Assembly (NCBI GenBank): GCA_026984165.1
Contig: JALSSQ010000334.1
Location: 1-6,127, forward strand
Reading direction: 5' to 3'
DNA from: Sulfurovum sp.
Lineage (GTDB): Bacteria > Campylobacterota > Campylobacteria > Campylobacterales > Sulfurovaceae
DNA: 6,127 nt
The translations under genes were made by a program, and so were the position numbers. Position 1 is the first letter of the stretch. Every line of letters begins with the position of its first letter. The notes under the pieces were generated by a model that did no database searches, was not told the DNA's origin, and saw only the letters and a list, made by a program, of their open reading frames with translations. Below are positions 5,939-6,127 of this stretch, in pieces.

Positions 5939-5948
5939 GATTATACAA
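5939..5948 (-). promoter_or_regulatory. Right copy of the 10-bp repeat with -10 box for the leader RNA
   Basis: GATTATACAA is the second copy of the repeat at 4602-4611. On the minus strand it reads TTGTATAATC, and TATAAT (5945-5940) is positioned to start RNA near 5933, at the base of the first leader hairpin. The host-side sequence 17 bases upstream gives no good -35 (CTGAGT). In IS110 elements the full promoter may form only when the ends join in the circular intermediate; here the joined right end also offers only a weak AT-rich -35. Confidence 0.45.
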
Positions 5949-5950
5949 GG

Positions 5951-6017
5951 TCGGGGTGTACGACTCAGCATTTAGTGCTTCGCTTGCACTGCATTTTAAT
6001 GCTTGCCCTCACTCCGA
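5951..6017. repeat. Nested imperfect palindrome next to the IS110 end
   Basis: Three inverted repeats are nested. TCGGGGTG (5951-5958) pairs with CACTCCGA (6010-6017) with one G-U. AGCATT (5967-5972) pairs with AATGCT (5998-6003). AGTGC (5974-5978) pairs with GCACT (5986-5990) around a 7-base loop. GCATTTTAATGC (5991-6002) can also fold as a competing hairpin. The segment is GC-richer than its surroundings and has no U run, so it is not a typical terminator. It could be a dispersed REP-like palindrome, an operator or a small structured RNA. It starts 2 bases outside the inferred IS110 end. Confidence 0.6.
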
Positions 6018-6052
6018 CATATATTTGCATGAAATAAAAAGGGTCTAGTAAA

Positions 6053-6080
6053 CTTTAAGAGCCAAAAAGGTATCTTAAAG
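6053..6080 (+). promoter_or_regulatory. Hairpin over the ribosome-site region of the last gene
   Basis: CTTTAAGA (6053-6060) and TCTTAAAG (6073-6080) form a perfect 8-bp inverted repeat with a 12-base loop, GCCAAAAAGGTA. The loop holds AAAAAGG, the only ribosome-site candidate for the ATG at 6082, and the stem ends one base before that ATG. A transcript reading in from outside could fold this way and limit access to the start codon, as seen in several insertion sequences. Confidence 0.45.
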
Positions 6081-6081
6081 C

Positions 6082-6127
6082 ATGGCTACACCGAACAAAA
6101 ACAAGTATTCAAAAGGTACGCACATTT
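6082..6127 (+). CDS. N-terminal fragment of a possible transposase
   Basis: The frame is open from the ATG at 6082 to the window edge, giving 15 residues (MATPNKNKYSKGTHI). This Asn/Lys-rich start resembles the N-termini of IS1595-type (ISXO2-like) transposases, which continue into a zinc-ribbon/helix-turn-helix region, but 15 residues cannot prove it. AAAGG at 6067-6070 lies 11 bases upstream, within the hairpin loop described at 6053-6080. The end is cut by the window. Confidence 0.4.
   Translation, partial: MATPNKNKYSKGTHI

Larger units (their letters stand above)
4602..5948 (-). mobile_element. IS110-family insertion sequence (inferred ends)
   Basis: The element is defined by the IS110 transposase at 4734-5684 and by a 10-bp direct repeat, GATTATACAA, at 4602-4611 and 5939-5948. 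IS110 elements lack ordinary terminal inverted repeats and are typically bounded by a short shared core. The inferred length of about 1.34 kb, with roughly 260 bp of non-coding DNA upstream of the transposase and 130 bp downstream, fits the IS110 group, in which the long end precedes the gene and encodes a bridge RNA. The ends are an inference: a 10-base match between AT-rich flanks could occur by chance. The element sits just upstream of the orphan gene at 4052-4570 and next to a strong palindrome at 5951-6017. The transposase frame is intact, so the copy may be active. Confidence 0.6.
6041..6127 (+). mobile_element. Possible left end of a second insertion sequence (IS1595-like)
   Basis: From 6041 the sequence GGGTCTAGTAAACTTTAAG looks like an IS1595-type terminal repeat (GG-rich outer end), followed 41 bases later by the ATG of a transposase-like N-terminus. 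The element runs off the window, so the matching inverted end and the target duplication (candidate AATAAAAA at 6033-6040) cannot be tested. The assignment rests on recall of family style, not on a match I could compute. Confidence 0.35.

Noticed and set aside
5951..6017. Integron attC site
   Set aside because: The nested palindrome suggested attC, but no R' (GTTRRRY) or R'' (RYYYAAC) boxes are present at its ends and there is no integrase in view.

Overview
The window looks like chromosomal DNA of a Campylobacterota bacterium (Sulfurovum/Sulfurimonas-like). This is an inference from moderate-to-low GC, a murein-ligase-like C-terminal tail of a type I associate with that phylum, a fused TRAP permease, and very AT-rich accessory genes. 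No rRNA or tRNA gene is visible to fix the taxonomy.

Left part (1-2159). The window opens with the last 53 codons of a probable Mur ligase (MurF-like). Nine bases later comes a very AT-rich gene for an unrecognised membrane protein (173-883). A convergent gene (887-1303, minus) encodes a secreted META/HslJ-domain protein. A 61-bp divergent promoter region separates it from 1365-2159, which encodes a secreted protein with a lysozyme-like N-terminal pattern (Glu37 followed by GIGH).

Middle (2162-4042). A single gene encodes a fused DctQ-DctM TRAP transporter permease. It starts 2 bases after the lysozyme-like gene and is probably co-transcribed with it. The periplasmic binding protein (DctP) that such a permease needs is not in the window. 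The gene ends at an 8-G run, followed by a convergent AT-rich orphan gene (4052-4570, minus) with no firm family.

Right part (about 4602-6127). This is a mobile-element zone. A complete-looking IS110-family element carries a 316-residue DEDD transposase (4734-5684, minus). Ten-base direct repeats at 4602-4611 and 5939-5948 bracket it and suggest an element of about 1.34 kb. The long non-coding leader (5685-5948) has a -10-like TATAAT, an 8-bp 5' hairpin and two further stem-loops. That is the layout expected of an IS110 bridge RNA, and it is the most interesting structure here. Two bases outside the element lies a nested 67-bp palindrome that may be the kind of structured repeat IS110 elements target. 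A second mobile element, possibly IS1595-like, seems to begin at 6041, with its transposase start at 6082 running off the window.

Overall, conserved cell-envelope and transport genes are interleaved with AT-rich accessory genes, and insertion sequences have accumulated at the right-hand end. No CRISPR array or recognisable defence system is seen.
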